Source: Planctomycetota bacterium
GTDB lineage: Bacteria > Planctomycetota > Phycisphaerae > UBA1845
Direction: 5' to 3'
DNA length: 8,090 bases
NCBI GenBank assembly: GCA_022567365.1
Contig: JADFHG010000147.1
Span: 1 to 8,090 of the forward strand
Shown here one piece after another: positions 6,194 through 8,090 of the stretch. Position 1 is the stretch's first letter. Each line of letters starts with the position of its first letter. The position numbers and the translations under genes were made by a program. Under the pieces are notes generated by a model. That model saw nothing but the letters and a program-made list of their open reading frames with translations. It was not told the origin of the DNA and did not search any database.

Positions 6194-7342
6194 ATGCCCA
6201 TACCCGACCTTCGACCACAGGCGATCAGCCGCACGCACGATCAGATGCTCGACCATCTTCGCTCGTTCGAGCTCGATCTGAAGTTCTCCGCCGGCATCTG
6301 GTATTTCTCACCACCGAACAGCCGTTTTCATGATCGATACCAACCGGAGCTTTCGATCGAGCAAAGGCTCGACATTGCCGCCGACCTGAAGGACTACGGA
6401 CTTGTCGGCCTCGAAGCCCACTACCCCAACGAGATCAACGAGGAAAACGTCGATCTCTGGCGAACGTTTTCCAACGACACCGGCATCCGTCTTATTACGG
6501 TGATCCCCCTGCTTTTCTGGGACAAGCAGTTCGAGTTCGGCTCGTTGTCCAACCCGCTCGAACGTCCCCGCCGGGCGGCCATCGAGCGCACGAAACGCAC
6601 CTTCGAATTGAATCGCGAGCTGGATACAGACTTCGCCGTGGTCTGGCCCGGTATCGACGGATACGAAAACCCGTTCGGCGTGGACTTCACCGGCATGCGA
6701 CGTCGCTTTGCCGAGGGATTGGCCGAAGCCATGGACGCCGTGCCCGGGGTCCGCGTCGCATTCGAACCCAAGCCGTACGAACCGCGCGGTCGCATCCTTT
6801 TCGGCACGACGCCCGAGGGGATTCTCCTCGGGCACATGGTCGAAGCCATGCTGACCGCGACGGAGAATCGCCGGCTGCTCGACGAGGGACACGCGCTGTG
6901 CTGCATGAACCCCGAGATCGGGCACGTGCTCATGGGCTTCGAGGATCTTCCGTACGCGTTCAGTTGGCCGCTCTCGGAGGGACGCCTCGCCCACAGCCAT
7001 TGGAACAGCCAGCCCCTCGGGAACTATGACCAGGACCTAAACGTCGGCGTCGTCGCGCCGGAGCAACTCGAAGCGCTGCTCTACACGCTCAAGATGTACG
7101 GCTATCGGGGCTACTACGGGATCGACATCAACCCCGAGCGCATGCCGGTGGACATGGCGCTGAAGATCAGCATGGATGCGATCCGCGCCGCCAACGATCG
7201 AATCAACGGGCTTGAACACGAGGCGATCCTCTTCGCGCGCGAGCATCCGGACAAATCACGCGGCTGGCTCGAGGCGTATCTCATACGGGCAAGGGCGCCG
7301 CACCCTGAGCTATTGCGGCCGGTGCCGCCGATTCGACAATAG
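6194..7342 (+). CDS. Xylose-isomerase-family TIM-barrel sugar isomerase
   Basis: A 382-residue cytoplasmic protein, close to the 385-395 of actinobacterial xylose isomerases, and co-linear with them from an early G.W motif (34-36) to the end. Xylose isomerase interconverts aldose and ketose by a two-metal hydride shift. Recognisable sites, compared with the Streptomyces/Actinoplanes enzyme: His76 (catalytic His54), Trp151 (Trp137), EPKPYEPRG at 191-199 with Glu191 (metal 1) and Lys193, NPEIGH at 239-244 with Glu241 (shared ligand) and His244 (metal 2), NYDQDL at 277-282 with Asp279 and Asp281 (metal 2), and Asp311 (metal 1). His269 stands where the family has Asp245, a metal-1 ligand, and Asn79 stands where Asp57 pairs with the catalytic His. 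Metal use or substrate may therefore differ, so I give no gene symbol. Other TIM-barrel sugar isomerases or epimerases are less likely because of the EPKP and NPE..H signatures. It is divergent from the exported oxidoreductase and precedes another oxidoreductase on the same strand. Confidence 0.88.
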   Translation: MPIPDLRPQAISRTHDQMLDHLRSFELDLKFSAGIWYFSPPNSRFHDRYQPELSIEQRLDIAADLKDYGLVGLEAHYPNEINEENVDLWRTFSNDTGIRLITVIPLLFWDKQFEFGSLSNPLERPRRAAIERTKRTFELNRELDTDFAVVWPGIDGYENPFGVDFTGMRRRFAEGLAEAMDAVPGVRVAFEPKPYEPRGRILFGTTPEGILLGHMVEAMLTATENRRLLDEGHALCCMNPEIGHVLMGFEDLPYAFSWPLSEGRLAHSHWNSQPLGNYDQDLNVGVVAPEQLEALLYTLKMYGYRGYYGIDINPERMPVDMALKISMDAIRAANDRINGLEHEAILFAREHPDKSRGWLEAYLIRARAPHPELLRPVPPIRQ

Positions 7343-7420
7343 GCACCCTTGGCGGGGCACGGCGGCATGAGTGAATCCTTGTGGCACTGGCCGACCGACC
7401 AACGCGGCGCAAGAAAACCC

Positions 7421-7581
7421 GAGCCGCGGGCTTCAGCCCGCGCGGTGCTACGGATGTAGGTCAAGCTCCCGAACGCGGCGGTCGTAGAAGTTCGAGAGTG
7501 TTTCGCATGCCCACGTCCGCCACGGGGGGCGGACGCTACGTCGCGACGTCGCGAGTCCGCGCGGGCTGAAGCCCGCGGCTC
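7421..7581. repeat. Pair of hairpins in perfect inverted orientation
   Basis: The 25 bases at 7421-7445 are the exact reverse complement of 7557-7581, with 111 bases between. Each arm is itself a hairpin: in the left arm CGCGGGCT (7425-7432) pairs with AGCCCGCG (7435-7442). A third hairpin lies inside, with a perfect 8-bp stem (7514-7521 with 7528-7535), next to a 10-base palindrome at 7539-7548. No gene is present inside. The arrangement resembles a paired REP/BIME unit or a small non-autonomous element, and could end isomerase transcription before the next gene. It occupies most of the 304-base gap between the two plus-strand genes; I see no other gene in that gap. Confidence 0.75.
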
Positions 7582-7635
7582 AGATAGTTGTTGGAGTTGT
7601 GAAACAGAATATCGGCCCACGGCCGCGAGACCGTC

Positions 7636-7641
7636 GGAGAG
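7636..7641 (+). promoter_or_regulatory. Ribosome binding site of the second oxidoreductase
   Basis: GGAGAG lies five bases before the ATG at 7647 and supports that start over the in-frame ATGs at 7668 and 7674, which would cut into the first strand of the Rossmann fold. Confidence 0.65.
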
Positions 7642-7646
7642 AGATC

Positions 7647-8090
7647 ATGGGGTCCAGAAAACTCAAAATGGGCATGGTCGGCGGTGGGCGCGGCGCCTTC
7701 ATCGGCGCGGTGCATCGCATGGCCGCTTGCCTCGACGGAGGCGTCGAGTTCGTGGCCGGCGCGCTCTCGTCCACGCCGGAAAAGGCGATCGCGTCCGGCA
7801 AGGATCTTGGCCTTGCCGACGACCGCAACTACACCACGTGGCAAGAGATGGTCGAGCGCGAGGCGGTCCTGCCCAAAGGCAAACGCATCGACTTCGTCAG
7901 CGTCGTGACGCCCAACGACGCACATTTCGAGATCGCGATGGCGTTCGTTCACGCGGGGATCAACGTCGTTTGTGACAAACCGCTGGTGCATACGGTCGAG
8001 CAGGCGAACGCCTTGATCGTCGCCGTCCGCGAGGCAGACGTCGTGTTCGCGGTCACGTACAACGACTCCGGCTATCCGACGGTCAAACAA
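7647..8090 (+). CDS. Gfo/Idh/MocA family oxidoreductase, cytoplasmic type, partial
   Basis: The first 148 residues of an NAD(P)-dependent oxidoreductase; the gene runs off the end of the window with its reading frame intact. There is no signal peptide. The dinucleotide motif GGGRGAFIG is at 12-20, TPNDAHFEIA at 88-97 closes the Rossmann core, and DKPL at 110-113 replaces the more usual EKP, keeping the expected catalytic Lys111. The segment FAVTYNDSGYPTVKQ at 134-148 matches the (H/Y)N.(T/S)GYP pattern of one subgroup of the family, different from the exported enzyme in this window. The missing C-terminal half would carry the substrate-binding domain. The enzyme probably oxidises a sugar or polyol hydroxyl; the specific reaction is unknown. 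It follows the sugar isomerase on the same strand, but a 304-base gap with strong hairpins makes a simple two-gene operon uncertain. Reverse-strand open frames here are shadows. Confidence 0.92.
   Translation, partial: MGSRKLKMGMVGGGRGAFIGAVHRMAACLDGGVEFVAGALSSTPEKAIASGKDLGLADDRNYTTWQEMVEREAVLPKGKRIDFVSVVTPNDAHFEIAMAFVHAGINVVCDKPLVHTVEQANALIVAVREADVVFAVTYNDSGYPTVKQ

Noticed and set aside
6308..7000. Minus-strand open frame within the isomerase gene
   Set aside because: Shadow of the plus-strand gene, which has a strong ribosome binding site and xylose isomerase motifs.
7536..8090. Minus-strand open frame at the right edge
   Set aside because: It lies across the plus-strand oxidoreductase, whose Rossmann and DKP motifs are clear, and crosses the inverted-repeat pair.

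Overview
The window is GC-rich and gene-sparse. Its protein set resembles the genomes of Planctomycetes and other members of the PVC group: a Tat-exported Gfo/Idh/MocA oxidoreductase, a very long HEAT-repeat exported protein with a C-terminal beta-sandwich module, a xylose-isomerase-fold sugar isomerase, a second Gfo/Idh/MocA oxidoreductase, and many short hairpin repeats between genes. The phylum is inferred from protein style and repeat content. There is no rRNA or marker gene here to prove it.

Layout. Positions 1-684 hold no gene I can support, but contain two REP-like hairpins (164-220) and a 111-base inverted-repeat element (547-657). A cysteine-rich, SAM-methyltransferase-like gene follows on the plus strand (685-1728). 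It converges on a minus-strand pair that reads from 5863 down to 1923. A 194-base gap full of hairpin repeats separates the convergent ends. The minus-strand pair is a Tat-signal Gfo/Idh/MocA oxidoreductase (4577-5863) followed after 17 bases by the HEAT-repeat protein (1923-4559), probably one transcript. A 330-base divergent intergenic region with a 61-base hairpin leads to a plus-strand sugar isomerase (6194-7342). After 304 bases holding a pair of inverted hairpins, a second, cytoplasmic-type Gfo/Idh/MocA gene begins at 7647 and runs off the end.

Working together. Two NAD(P)-dependent sugar oxidoreductases of different subgroups, one exported and one not, lie around a xylose-isomerase-family enzyme. 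This suggests a small carbohydrate or polyol catabolic locus. The substrate cannot be read from sequence. The HEAT-repeat protein is probably an exported scaffold or binding protein co-expressed with the exported oxidoreductase. The methyltransferase-like gene looks unrelated and is bracketed by repeats.

Most notable: the isomerase keeps nearly all xylose isomerase metal ligands but has His where the family has one of its metal-1 Asp ligands; the methyltransferase carries six cysteines in 41 residues; and several distinct hairpin-repeat families fill the gaps, one with the GTAG foot typical of REP elements. I found no CRISPR array, tRNA, rRNA, transposase or clear defence system.
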